A stretch of 16,427 bases of DNA from Hyphomicrobiales bacterium (GTDB taxonomy: Bacteria; Pseudomonadota; Alphaproteobacteria; Rhizobiales; Xanthobacteraceae), in NCBI GenBank assembly GCA_016210825.1, contig JACQTM010000072.1, forward strand, positions 1-16,427, in the 5' to 3' direction. The first letter of the stretch is position 1. Every line of letters starts with the position of its first letter. Both the position numbers and the translations under genes were made by a program. The notes beneath the pieces were generated by a model, which saw only the letters and a list, made by a program, of their open reading frames with translations, searched no databases and had not been told where the DNA came from. Of this stretch, positions 5,735 to 13,524 are shown piece after piece.

Positions 5735-6985
5735 ATGGCCAAAGGAGGCGCGAATAAACGCGAGGTGAAGAAGGTAGTGCTCGCCTATTCCGGCGGGCTC
5801 GACACCTCAATAATTTTGAAATGGCTGCAGACCGCCTACGCCTGCGAGGTGGTCACCTTCACTGCCGATCTCGGTCAGGGCGAGGAGCTTAGCCCCGCGC
5901 GCGAGATAGCGTTGCTGCTCGGCATCAAGCCAGCCAACATCTTCATCGAGGATCTGCGCGAGGAATTCGTGCGCGATTACGTCTTTCCGATGTTTCGCGC
6001 TAACACAGTGTATGAGGGTCAATACCTGCTCGGCACTTCGATCGCGCGGCCCCTGATCGCGAAGAAGCAGATCGAAATCGCCGAGAAAGTTGGCGCCGAC
6101 GCGGTCTGCCATGGCGCCACCGGCAAGGGCAACGATCAAGTGCGCTTCGAGCTGACCTATTACGCGCTTAAGCCCGACGTGACCGTGATCGCGCCGTGGC
6201 GCGAATGGGATTTGACCTCGCGAACGAAACTGATCGCGTTCGCCGAGGCGCACCAGATTCCGACGCCCAAGGACAAGCGCGGCGAGGCGCCGTTCTCGGT
6301 CGATGCCAATCTGTTGCACGCGTCTTCCGAGGGCAAGGTGCTGGAGGATCCGTCGCAGGAGGTGCCTGATTACGTCTATTCGCGCACCATCGATCCGGAA
6401 AAGGCCCCGGACAAGCCGACCTATGTCGCGATCGACTTCGAAAAAGGCGACGCGGTCGCGATCGACGGCAAGAAGCTCTCACCCGCTTCGCTGCTGACGA
6501 AATTAAACGAGATTGGCCGCGCCAACGGCATTGGCCGGCTCGACCTCGTCGAAAATCGCTTCGTTGGCATGAAGTCGCGCGGCATGTACGAGACACCGGG
6601 CGGCACCATTCTACTTGCCGCGCATCGCGGCATCGAAAGCATCACGCTCGACCGCGGCGCCGCGCATTTGAAAGATGAGCTGATGCCGAAATACGCGGAG
6701 ATGATTTACAACGGCTTCTGGTTCACGCCGGAACGCGAGATGCTGCAGGCGGCGATCGACAAGAGTCAGGAATTCGTCACCGGCCGCGTCAAGCTGAAAC
6801 TCTACAGGGGCAATGTCGCGGTTGTCGGCCGTGAGAGCCCATATTCGCTCTATGATCAGGAACTCGTAACCTTCGAAGAAGGCGCGGTTGCTTACGATCA
6901 CCGCGACGCGGAAGGCTTCATCCGCCTCAACGCTTTGCGGTTGCGTACGCTTGGCCAACGTAAGCGAAAACTTAAGCTGCCATAA
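5735..6985 (+). CDS. argG: Argininosuccinate synthase
   Basis: The product has 416 residues from the ATG at 5735. It joins citrulline and aspartate using ATP to form argininosuccinate, the penultimate step of arginine synthesis, in the cytoplasm. The PP-loop AYSGGLDTSII (17-27) binds ATP, followed by FTADLGQGEE, GTSIARPLIAKKQIEIA, HGATGKGNDQVRFEL, WREWDLTSR and KRGEAPFSVDANLLH, then ENRFVGMKSRGMYETPGG. All are classic family blocks in order, and the length is close to normal. The frame stays open to an earlier ATG at 5660, which would add 25 residues, arginine-rich in its middle, without a ribosome binding site. A strong AAAGGAGG sits inside the proposed coding region at 5741-5748, so the exact start is uncertain; GTG 5765 is an alternative. 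The next gene follows after 30 bp. Confidence 0.95.
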   Translation: MAKGGANKREVKKVVLAYSGGLDTSIILKWLQTAYACEVVTFTADLGQGEELSPAREIALLLGIKPANIFIEDLREEFVRDYVFPMFRANTVYEGQYLLGTSIARPLIAKKQIEIAEKVGADAVCHGATGKGNDQVRFELTYYALKPDVTVIAPWREWDLTSRTKLIAFAEAHQIPTPKDKRGEAPFSVDANLLHASSEGKVLEDPSQEVPDYVYSRTIDPEKAPDKPTYVAIDFEKGDAVAIDGKKLSPASLLTKLNEIGRANGIGRLDLVENRFVGMKSRGMYETPGGTILLAAHRGIESITLDRGAAHLKDELMPKYAEMIYNGFWFTPEREMLQAAIDKSQEFVTGRVKLKLYRGNVAVVGRESPYSLYDQELVTFEEGAVAYDHRDAEGFIRLNALRLRTLGQRKRKLKLP

Positions 6986-7015
6986 ACCGCACTGTTTCGT
7001 TCGGAGGCTATCGCC

Positions 7016-7606
7016 ATGCCGCTCGTCGATCCGTTGCCCGAGAACCATGACGCGGAACTGATCGACCTGATTCAGTTTTTCCGCGGACCGCTCGGCACGG
7101 TGCCCAACAGCGTGCTCACCATGCAGCGCCGGCCAAAAGTCGCGCGTTCATTCACCGAGCTGAACAAAGCAGTGATGGAAAATCTCGGCCGCGTGACCGC
7201 CGAACAGAAGCGGCTGATCGGTTTCATCGCGTCGCAGGCCGCTGGCTGCCGCTATTGTCAGGCGCACACGATTTTAGCCGCCGAACGATTCGGTTCGCCC
7301 CCGGAGCGGCTCGCCGCGATCTGGGATTACGCGCAAAGCCCATTGTTCAATGCCGCCGAGAAGGCCGCATTCGATTTCGCTCTCGCCGCCGCGAGTGTAC
7401 CGAACGCCGTCACGCCTGAAATCGCCACCGCGCTTAAGACGCATTGGAGCGACGACGAGATTGTGGAAATCCTCGGCGTCGTCGCGCTGTTCGGCTTTCT
7501 CAATCGCTGGAACGATTCGATGGGAACGACGCTCGAGCCGGTCGGGATTTCCGCCGGCGAACGCAATCTCGCGGCACGCGGTTGGACGCGGGGTAAGCAC
7601 GTATGA
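7016..7606 (+). CDS. Carboxymuconolactone decarboxylase / AhpD-like peroxidase-related protein
   Basis: The product has 196 residues, of the all-helical AhpD-like fold. The key motif is AAGCRYCQAHT (76-85): Cys78 and Cys81 form the redox CxxC, with His84 nearby, preceded by a conserved EQKRLIGFIAS helix. The N-terminal FFRGPLGTVPNSVLTMQRRP and the C-terminal EIVEILGVVALFGFLNRWNDSMGTTLE match the peroxidase-related subgroup. Such proteins reduce peroxides or alkyl peroxides, or are simply uncharacterised; the true decarboxylases lack the CxxC. GGAGG (7003-7007) precedes the ATG by 8 bases. It starts 30 bp after argG on the same strand with no terminator between, so co-transcription is likely. 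Its stop is 26 bp from the convergent sdhB stop. Confidence 0.85.
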   Translation: MPLVDPLPENHDAELIDLIQFFRGPLGTVPNSVLTMQRRPKVARSFTELNKAVMENLGRVTAEQKRLIGFIASQAAGCRYCQAHTILAAERFGSPPERLAAIWDYAQSPLFNAAEKAAFDFALAAASVPNAVTPEIATALKTHWSDDEIVEILGVVALFGFLNRWNDSMGTTLEPVGISAGERNLAARGWTRGKHV

Positions 7607-7632
7607 GTTTCCGAGCGCGGCCTGCGCTGGCG

Positions 7633-8415
7633 CTAAACCTGCCGCTCGACCATCTTTTTCTTGATTTCGGCGATTGCTTTCGCGGGATTGAGGCCCTTGG
7701 GGCAGGCCTTCGTACAATTCAGGATGGTGTGGCAGCGATAGAGACGAAACGGATCTTCGAGAAAATCGAGCCGTTCACCGGTCGCTTCGTCGCGTGAATC
7801 CACGAGCCAGCGCTGCGCCTGAAGCAGCGCAGCTGGCCCAAGATAGCGCTCGCCGTTCCACCAATAGCTCGGGCAGGACGTGGTGCAACAGGCGCACAGA
7901 ATGCACTCGTATAGACCGTCGAGCTTGCGGCGGTCGTCCTCGCTCTGCCGCCATTCTGTCTGCGGCGTCGGCGTTTCGGTCTTCAACCACGGTTCGATGG
8001 AAGCGTATTGCGCGTAGAAATTCGTGAGGTCCGGCACGAGGTCTTTCACCACGGGCTGGTGCGGCAGGGGATAGATGCGCACGACATCGTGCTTGATCTC
8101 GTCCATGGTACGCGTGCAAGCGAGCGTATTGACGCCGTCGATGTTCATCGAGCAGGAACCGCAAACGCCTTCACGGCAGGAGCGGCGGAAGGTCAGCGTC
8201 GGGTCGATCTTCGATTTGATCCAGATCAGCGCGTCGAGGATCATCGACCCGCAATGGTCGAGATCGACATAGTAGGTGTCGAGCCGTGGATTTTTTCCGT
8301 CCTCCGGATTCCAGCGGTAAACGCGAAATTCGCGTTCGCGCTTGGCGTCGGGATGCCGCGGCCAGGTCTTACCGGCGGTGACTTTCGAATTTTTTGGCAG
8401 CGTGAATTCGACCAT
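7633..8415 (-). CDS. sdhB: Succinate dehydrogenase iron-sulfur subunit
   Basis: The product has 260 residues. It carries electrons from the SdhA flavin to the membrane quinone site through three Fe-S centres. The [2Fe-2S] ligands are Cys80, Cys85, Cys88 and Cys100 (RRSCREGVCGSC ... LAC). The C-terminal ferredoxin domain has CILCACCTTSCPS (171-183) and CHTILNCTKACPKGL (228-242), which supply the [4Fe-4S] (Cys171, 174, 177, 238) and [3Fe-4S] (Cys181, 228, 234) ligands by analogy with E. coli SdhB. The ATG at 8415 begins one base after the sdhA stop (TGACATG); an in-frame upstream ATG at 8457 would overlap sdhA by 41 bp and is less likely. It is the last gene of sdhCDAB. Confidence 0.97.
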   Translation of the reverse strand: MVEFTLPKNSKVTAGKTWPRHPDAKREREFRVYRWNPEDGKNPRLDTYYVDLDHCGSMILDALIWIKSKIDPTLTFRRSCREGVCGSCSMNIDGVNTLACTRTMDEIKHDVVRIYPLPHQPVVKDLVPDLTNFYAQYASIEPWLKTETPTPQTEWRQSEDDRRKLDGLYECILCACCTTSCPSYWWNGERYLGPAALLQAQRWLVDSRDEATGERLDFLEDPFRLYRCHTILNCTKACPKGLNPAKAIAEIKKKMVERQV

Positions 8416-8416
8416 G

Positions 8417-10249
8417 TCAGTAAACGCGCGCTTTCGGTTCAATATAGGCGATGTCATTGGTCATGGTGTAGGTGTGGACCGGCCGATAGTCGATCTTCAC
8501 ATTGCCCTTATTGTCCATCCACGCCAGCGTGTGTTTCATCCAGTTCTTGTCGTCGCGCTCGGGATAATCCTCGCGCGCATGCGACCCGCGGCTTTCGGTG
8601 CGGTTGCGCGCCGAATCCATGGTGACCACCGCCTGGGCCATGAGATTGTCCAGTTCCATGGTCTCGATGAGATCGGAATTCCATATCAGGGAGCGATCGG
8701 TGACGTGCACGTCGGCGATTCCGGCATGAGTCTCGTGGATGAGCTTATGGCCCTCCTCGAGAATCTTTCCATTGCGGAACACGACACAATTATTTTGCAT
8801 CACCTTCTGCATCTTGAGCCGTAAATCGGCGGTTGGCGTGCCGCCATTGGCATGGCGGAATTTGTCGAGACGGGCGAGCGGCATTTCGGCGGAATTCGAC
8901 GGCAGATCGGGATGCTTTTCTCCCGGCGTGACCACCTCGGCGCATCGCAGCGCGGCCGCGCGGCCGAACACGACGAGATCGATCAGCGAGTTCGAACCGA
9001 GCCGATTGGCGCCGTGCACCGACACACAGGCGGCTTCGCCAATTGCCATCAACCCCGGCACCACGGTGTCGCGATTGCCGTCTTTTTTCGTCAACGCTTC
9101 GCCGCGATGGTTGGTGGCGATACCGCCCATGTTGTAGTGCGCGGTGGGCAATACGGGGATCGGCTCCTTGGTGACGTCGACGCCGGCGAAAATGCGGGAA
9201 GATTCCGCGATGCCCGGTAGCCGTTCGTGAATCACCTGGGGATCGAGGTGGTCGAGATGAAGATAAATATGATCCTTGTTCTTGCCGACGCCGCGGCCTT
9301 CGCGGATCTCGATCGTCATGGATCGCGAGACGACGTCGCGTGAAGCGAGGTCCTTTGCCGACGGGGCGTAGCGCTCCATGAAACGCTCACCCTCGGAATT
9401 GACGAGATAGCCACCTTCACCGCGCACACCCTCGGTGATCAGCATGCCGGCGCCATAGATGCCGGTCGGATGGAATTGCACGAATTCCATGTCCTGCAGC
9501 GGCAAGCCGCCACGCAGCACCATGGCATTGCCGTCGCCGGTCTGCGCGTGCGCGCCGGTGCAGGTGAAATAAACGCGTCCATAGCCGCCGGTCGCAATAA
9601 TGGTTGTATGCGCGCGGAAGCGATGGATCGTGCCGTCGTCGAGCCTAAGCGCCACCACGCCCCGACAGCGGCCCTCGTTGTCCATGATCAAGTCGATGGC
9701 GAAATACTCAATGAAGAATTCCGCGGAATGGCGCAACGACTGCGCATAGAGCGTGTGCAGCATGGCGTGGCCGGTGCGGTCGGCGGCGGCGCAAGTACGC
9801 AAAGCCGTGCCCTTGCCGTAATGCGTGGTCATGCCGCCGAATGCGCGCTGATAGATTTTTCCATCCTCGGTGCGCGAGAACGGCACGCCCCAATGCTCGA
9901 GTTCGTAAACCGCGTCAGCCGCGTTGCGGCAAAGATATTCGATCGCATCCTGGTCACCGAGCCAATCCGATCCCTTCACGGTGTCGTACATGTGCCAGCG
10001 CCAGTCATCTTCGCCCATGTTGCCGAGCGCCGCGGAAATACCGCCTTGAGCAGCTACAGTATGTGAACGGGTGGGAAAGACCTTGGTAACGCAGGCGGTC
10101 CTCAATCCGGCTTCGCTGCAGCCGACAACCGCGCGTAAGCCCGCGCCGCCGGCGCCGACAACCACCACATCGAAGGTGTGATCCTCGATCGGATAGGCGC
10201 GGCCATTAACCGCCGGACCTGCGCCGCCATTGGTTGCTGTCTTCGCCAC
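8417..10249 (-). CDS. sdhA: Succinate dehydrogenase flavoprotein subunit
   Basis: The product has 610 residues, normal for SdhA. It oxidises succinate to fumarate on a covalently bound FAD on the cytoplasmic face of the inner membrane. The dinucleotide-binding VVVGAGGAGLRA (29-40) is followed by FPTRSHTVAAQGG with His63 as the expected FAD-linked histidine. QFHPTGIYGAG and GGYLVNSEGERFM carry substrate-binding residues, and PTAHYNMGG and ANRLGSNSLIDLVVFGR complete the FAD domain; the C-terminal RPVHTYTM and AYIEPKARVY are typical. The GTG start at 10249 has GGAG 6 bases upstream and lies one base after the sdhD stop. The stop is one base before the sdhB ATG, so expression is tightly coupled. 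Confidence 0.98.
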   Translation of the reverse strand: MAKTATNGGAGPAVNGRAYPIEDHTFDVVVVGAGGAGLRAVVGCSEAGLRTACVTKVFPTRSHTVAAQGGISAALGNMGEDDWRWHMYDTVKGSDWLGDQDAIEYLCRNAADAVYELEHWGVPFSRTEDGKIYQRAFGGMTTHYGKGTALRTCAAADRTGHAMLHTLYAQSLRHSAEFFIEYFAIDLIMDNEGRCRGVVALRLDDGTIHRFRAHTTIIATGGYGRVYFTCTGAHAQTGDGNAMVLRGGLPLQDMEFVQFHPTGIYGAGMLITEGVRGEGGYLVNSEGERFMERYAPSAKDLASRDVVSRSMTIEIREGRGVGKNKDHIYLHLDHLDPQVIHERLPGIAESSRIFAGVDVTKEPIPVLPTAHYNMGGIATNHRGEALTKKDGNRDTVVPGLMAIGEAACVSVHGANRLGSNSLIDLVVFGRAAALRCAEVVTPGEKHPDLPSNSAEMPLARLDKFRHANGGTPTADLRLKMQKVMQNNCVVFRNGKILEEGHKLIHETHAGIADVHVTDRSLIWNSDLIETMELDNLMAQAVVTMDSARNRTESRGSHAREDYPERDDKNWMKHTLAWMDNKGNVKIDYRPVHTYTMTNDIAYIEPKARVY

Positions 10250-10250
10250 C

Positions 10251-10643
10251 TTAGACTCCGAACGACAGCTTCAGGATCGCATAGAACGATGCGAGCCCGA
10301 CGGTGAACGAGAAGAACGTGTTCGCCATCAGCGCGGTGAGCTTCCATTGCTCGTCATGAACGTAGTCCTCAATGATGACCTGCATTCCGAGCCACATGTG
10401 GTAGGCGGAGGTGACAATGAACAGCAGCATCACGATCGCCACTAGCGGCGAGCCCAGGATTTGCACCGCCGCCGCGTGATTTCGCCCAAGGAGCGACATC
10501 ACAATGACGATTCCGGCAATCGAGAGTGGAATTGCCGCCACCGATGTCACACGCTGACGCCAAAAATGCTCGGTGCCTGTGCGCGCCGAGCCAAGATGGC
10601 GCACGCGGGCGAGGGGCGTTCGCATTGTGTCTCGCTTACTCAT
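10251..10643 (-). CDS. sdhD: Succinate dehydrogenase membrane anchor subunit
   Basis: The product has 130 residues from the ATG at 10643, which overlaps the sdhC stop as ATGA. It has three hydrophobic helices (about 34-52, 63-82 and 105-125). SAYHMWLGMQVIIEDYVHDE (79-98) is the family signature: His82 is the likely haem b ligand and Asp93-Tyr94 match the quinone-site pair known from E. coli SdhD. With SdhC it anchors SdhAB in the inner membrane and reduces ubiquinone. A second in-frame ATG at 10628 is possible, but the 4-bp overlap favours 10643. A much longer upstream reading in this frame lies wholly over sdhC and is a shadow. Confidence 0.94.
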   Translation of the reverse strand: MSKRDTMRTPLARVRHLGSARTGTEHFWRQRVTSVAAIPLSIAGIVIVMSLLGRNHAAAVQILGSPLVAIVMLLFIVTSAYHMWLGMQVIIEDYVHDEQWKLTALMANTFFSFTVGLASFYAILKLSFGV

Positions 10644-11059
10644 CTGACGCCTCCGGTCATGAGATAACCGACGATCCACAATAGCGCCGTCAAACCGATT
10701 GAGCCGACAAGTCCGGCCAGCGTCAGCCATTCGCGCTCGCTGGGACCAAATCCGCGACCGGTGTCCCAGATTAGATGGCGGATGCCGCCGAGCAGATGGT
10801 GGATCAACGCCCAGGTGAAACCGAGCAAAATGACGCGTCCGATGAGCGTGCCCATGAACCACTGAACTCTGCCGTAAGCGTTCGGCCCGAGCGCCGCGGC
10901 AACAAGCCACCAGGCGAGCAGCAGCATGCCGAAATAGAGCGCGGCGCCGGTGATGCGATGGACGATAGACATCATCATCGTCAACATCGGGCGATAGATC
11001 GAAAGATGCGGCGAGAGAGGGCGCGTTGCTTGCAAGCGGGCCTCTTTCGCATCAGCCAT
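10640..11059 (-). CDS. sdhC: Succinate dehydrogenase cytochrome b556 subunit
   Basis: The product has 139 residues and is the first gene of the sdhCDAB operon. The N-terminal RPLSPHLSIYRP (13-24) and SIVHRITGAAL (31-41) are classic; Ser31 and Arg35 correspond to quinone-site residues of E. coli SdhC. IHHLLGGIRHLIWDTGRGF (86-104) holds the haem b ligand histidine (His88 by alignment). Three transmembrane helices are visible (about 39-57, 72-92 and 113-133). The ATG at 11059 has GGGAG 8 bases upstream. A longer in-frame extension to 11164 lacks family similarity and is not used. It is divergent from the LysR gene, with 251 bp between the starts. Confidence 0.95.
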   Translation of the reverse strand: MADAKEARLQATRPLSPHLSIYRPMLTMMMSIVHRITGAALYFGMLLLAWWLVAAALGPNAYGRVQWFMGTLIGRVILLGFTWALIHHLLGGIRHLIWDTGRGFGPSEREWLTLAGLVGSIGLTALLWIVGYLMTGGVR

Positions 11060-11310
11060 TTTCGTTCTCCCGCAGGCTTGCCCACGCTCGGAATGAAAGC
11101 ACGGCGTTCCGCCATCGCTGGCGGCTGAACGCGAAGGCGGACGCAATATTCGATTTTTACCCAACGACGCTACAAACCGTCCAAGGGTGCCGCGTTTCTA
11201 ATCTGGATCGCCATCTCTTCGTCTATTGCGAAGGATGCTCTCTTAAAAACTAGCGTTCAATTTGTTTTTTTAGTACCCTAACTTCGCGGTATCCGAAGGA
11301 ACGCTAATTC
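11060..11310. promoter_or_regulatory. Divergent intergenic region between sdhC and the LysR-type regulator
   Basis: These 251 bp contain the start signals of both sdhCDAB (-) and the regulator (+). The part nearest sdhC is GC-rich, while 11240-11282 is a conspicuous AT-rich patch with a run of seven T, the best place for promoter activity. An 8-bp inverted pair TAGCGTTC (11251-11258) / GAACGCTA (11299-11306) brackets this patch, and a smaller dyad lies at 11282-11298. I could not pick confident -35/-10 hexamers on either strand. Confidence 0.5.
11283..11297. promoter_or_regulatory. Candidate LysR-type binding box (T-N11-A dyad)
   Basis: TTCG-N7-CGAA (11283-11297) is a perfect 4+4 dyad, extended to 5+5 as CTTCG/CGAAG, and contains the T-N11-A pattern (T11284, A11296) expected of LysR-family sites. 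It overlaps the regulator's own ribosome binding site GAAGGA (11295-11300), which suggests autorepression. The motif is short, so a chance match is possible. Confidence 0.4.
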
Positions 11311-12225
11311 GTGCGATTCGATCTTGCCGATCTCAGCCTGTTTCGCCACGTGGTCGAGGCTGGCAGCATCACCCATGGGGCCGAGCGCGCCAATCTGGCG
11401 CTTGCCGCCGCCAGCACCCGCATCCGTAACATGGAGGGCGCACTCGGCGCACCCTTGCTGGTGCGCGGCCGTCACGGCGTAACCCCAACGCAGGCCGGCC
11501 GCACCTTGCTGCAGCATACCCGCATGATCCTCGCCCAGGCCGAACGGTTGCGCGAGGATCTCGGTGCCTATGCGGGCGGCCTCGCCGGTCAGGTTCGGGT
11601 TCTGTCGAATACCAACGCACTGACCGAGTTTTTGCCGGAGACGTTGAGCTCATTCCTGACCTCGCACCCGCATGTCAGCGTCGATCTCGAGGAGCGGTTG
11701 AGCGATGAAATCGTTGGCCTCATTGCCGAGGGCGTCGGCGATATCGGCATCGTTGCCGGGACAGTCGACGCCGGACGGCTGACGACCTACCCGTTTCATA
11801 GTGACCGTTTTGTGCTCGTGGTTGCGCGCGAGCATCCCCTCGCGCGCCGCGGAAAAATCGGCTTCACCGACGTTCTCGAATACGATTTCGTGGGCCTTGA
11901 CCGCGCCAGCGCCATTCAACGCTTTCTCGCCAGCAAGGCCGAGCGCGTAGGACGGCCGATCAGGCTGCGGGTTCAACTGCGCAGTTTTGACGCAGTCTGT
12001 CGTCTGGTCGAGTGCAATGTCGGCTTGGGTGTCGTGCCCGAGACCACCGCGCGCCGGGCGATACAAACGATGGCGATCAAAGCCGTCGATCTGACGGATT
12101 CATGGGCGTTACGCAAACTGACGATCTGCATCCGCGATTTCGAGGCGCTGCCGCCATATGCCCAACAGCTTGTCGAGCATATGCGCGCAAGCGCGGATCC
12201 TCAGCGCGGGATGAGCACCCAATAA
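11311..12225 (+). CDS. LysR-type transcriptional regulator
   Basis: The product has 304 residues, standard for the family. Residues 1-65 form the winged helix-turn-helix: DLADLSLFRHVVEAGSITHGA, LALAAASTRIRNMEGALGAPLLVR, then GVTPTQAGRTLLQH. Residues about 90-290 form the periplasmic-binding-like effector domain, starting GQVRVLSNTNALTEFLP, with ERLSDEIVGLIAEGVGDIGIV and VPETTARRA. The GTG start at 11311 has GAAGGA 10 bases upstream. It is divergent from sdhCDAB and convergent with the MaoC gene, overlapping it by 25 bp at the 3' ends. LysR regulators often control the divergent neighbour, so sdhC or a C2/TCA-linked gene is a reasonable target. The effector cannot be named from sequence. Confidence 0.93.
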   Translation: MRFDLADLSLFRHVVEAGSITHGAERANLALAAASTRIRNMEGALGAPLLVRGRHGVTPTQAGRTLLQHTRMILAQAERLREDLGAYAGGLAGQVRVLSNTNALTEFLPETLSSFLTSHPHVSVDLEERLSDEIVGLIAEGVGDIGIVAGTVDAGRLTTYPFHSDRFVLVVAREHPLARRGKIGFTDVLEYDFVGLDRASAIQRFLASKAERVGRPIRLRVQLRSFDAVCRLVECNVGLGVVPETTARRAIQTMAIKAVDLTDSWALRKLTICIRDFEALPPYAQQLVEHMRASADPQRGMSTQ

Positions 12226-13250
12226 TCGAGATCGAGGATAACGGACGGATCGTCCTCATTCCCGGCCTTGAGCGGGAAATCCGCGCACGGCTTGTCTTTG
12301 GTCGCAATCGTGCGCAATCGTAACGCACCGACATCGTTACGGCCCGGCAATTCGCTTTTTGCCAAAATTTCCGACCACGCAAAAACCGTGCAGCCGGCAA
12401 AAAGCGGCGCCACGTGCCGTCCGCCGTTAATGGCGGCGACGTGGAAAGCATTGCTGAGTCCGTTGAAAGATAGCGCGCGCGCAAGCGAGATGGCATGCCC
12501 GCCATAGATCAGCCGGCGGCCGAACCGGCCCTTGCTCTCGACGAATTGGTTGAAATGGATGCGCGCGGTGTTCTGGTAGAGCCGCGTCGCGATCTGATGC
12601 TCGGCCTCCTCGACCGTCACGCCATCGGCGTGATCGATCTTTTCACCGATAGCATAGTCGCCGAAACGGCGCGGACCGCCCGCCAGGGTGAAATCGTAAG
12701 CCTCGACCTTAATCGGCGGACAAGCGTTGCCAAGCAGATTGGCTTCAAGCGCTGTCGGCAGGCGCGGCACATGGTCGGCCGGCGCCGGCGCTTTTTCGTC
12801 GCGCTTTCGCACCATCACCCAGCGCACGTACTCCAGCACCTGCGTGCCGTCCTGCTTGATGCCGGTCGATCGCACAAAGACGATGCCGGTCTTGTGGTTG
12901 GAATTCTCGCGGACGCCAATGACCTCGGAAGCCGCGCTGAGCGTCTCGCCGGGATAAACGGGCGCGAGGAAACGGCAATTGGCATAGCCGAGATTGGCGA
13001 CGGCGTTGAGCGAGACATCCGGCACGGTCTTGCCGAAAACCATGTGAAAGACGAGAAGATCGTCCACCGGTGCGCGCGGATAGCCAATGGCCGCGGCAAA
13101 AGCGTCGGACGATTGTACGGCAAACCTCGCACCGAACAGGCCGTTGTAGAGAGCAACGTCGCCCGTCGTGACCGTGCGCGGCGTCGCGTGGCGGATCGTC
13201 TGGCCGACGCGGAAATCCTCGAAGAAGTTACCGGTGCTAATCTTGGTCAT
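12201..13250 (-). CDS. mch: MaoC-family hydratase, probable mesaconyl-CoA hydratase
   Basis: The product has 349 residues with two tandem hot-dog domains. The first spans about 7-150 (NFFEDFRVGQTIRHATPRTV, PVDDLLVFHMVFGKTVPDVS, NLGYANCRFLAPVYPGETL, YVRWVMVRKR). The second spans about 205-349 (GEKIDHADGVTVEEAEHQIA, RLYQNTARIHFNQF, RLIYGGHAISLARALSFNG, ATKDKPCADFP, LDLDYWVLIPR). Layout and wording match what I remember of beta-methylmalyl-CoA dehydratase / mesaconyl-CoA hydratase, which interconverts mesaconyl-CoA and methylmalyl-CoA in the ethylmalonyl-CoA pathway of acetate assimilation. The ATG at 13250 gives the family N-terminus; an ATG at 13304 adds 18 basic residues without support. Neither has a clear ribosome binding site. 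The generic MaoC call is firm; the specific substrate is inferred. Confidence 0.8.
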   Translation of the reverse strand: MTKISTGNFFEDFRVGQTIRHATPRTVTTGDVALYNGLFGARFAVQSSDAFAAAIGYPRAPVDDLLVFHMVFGKTVPDVSLNAVANLGYANCRFLAPVYPGETLSAASEVIGVRENSNHKTGIVFVRSTGIKQDGTQVLEYVRWVMVRKRDEKAPAPADHVPRLPTALEANLLGNACPPIKVEAYDFTLAGGPRRFGDYAIGEKIDHADGVTVEEAEHQIATRLYQNTARIHFNQFVESKGRFGRRLIYGGHAISLARALSFNGLSNAFHVAAINGGRHVAPLFAGCTVFAWSEILAKSELPGRNDVGALRLRTIATKDKPCADFPLKAGNEDDPSVILDLDYWVLIPR

Positions 13251-13381
13251 AATGGCGGCAGCAACGCGCCCCTGCGCGCGCGCAATTGCCGTACGTCGCG
13301 GCATCCGGTCGGGTCAAGCCCGCATATTAGGCAAGCCATCTCTCTAGGCCCCGCGCCTACGGTTTCTCGGTGAAATGCAGG

Positions 13382-13498
13382 ATGCCGACCAAGCTCGGTT
13401 TTAAGAATCCCAAATACATCGTCGCCATGCACGTTACCAACGAGGACCGCGGCGGCTTCTGTGAAGACCATGGCTACAACTGGTTCTGCGGGCTTTAG
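13382..13498 (+). CDS. Doubtful small ORF, 38 residues, no recognised family
   Basis: The ATG at 13382 to TAG at 13496-13498 reads MPTKLGFKNPKYIVAMHV and ends GYNWFCGL, with two cysteines and several aromatic residues. Third codon positions are mostly G or C, as in a real gene here. The frame is open upstream to 13331 with a possible GTG at 13370, but no ribosome binding site precedes either start. It lies alone between the MaoC gene and a block of palindromic repeats. It may be a genuine small protein, the remnant of a longer gene, or chance. I do not recognise it. Confidence 0.25.
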   Translation: MPTKLGFKNPKYIVAMHVTNEDRGGFCEDHGYNWFCGL

Positions 13499-13524
13499 CG
13501 TCTGATTGCGCGTAACAATTTACC

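Noticed and set aside
10644..10910. 89-residue N-terminal extension of SdhD in the open frame
   Set aside because: It lies wholly over sdhC, looks like out-of-frame translation, and the ATGA overlap with the sdhC stop marks the real start.
12495..13373. 292-codon open frame on the plus strand over the MaoC gene
   Set aside because: Antisense to a well-supported double hot-dog hydratase; composition is rich in Arg, Ala and His without motif or ribosome binding site.
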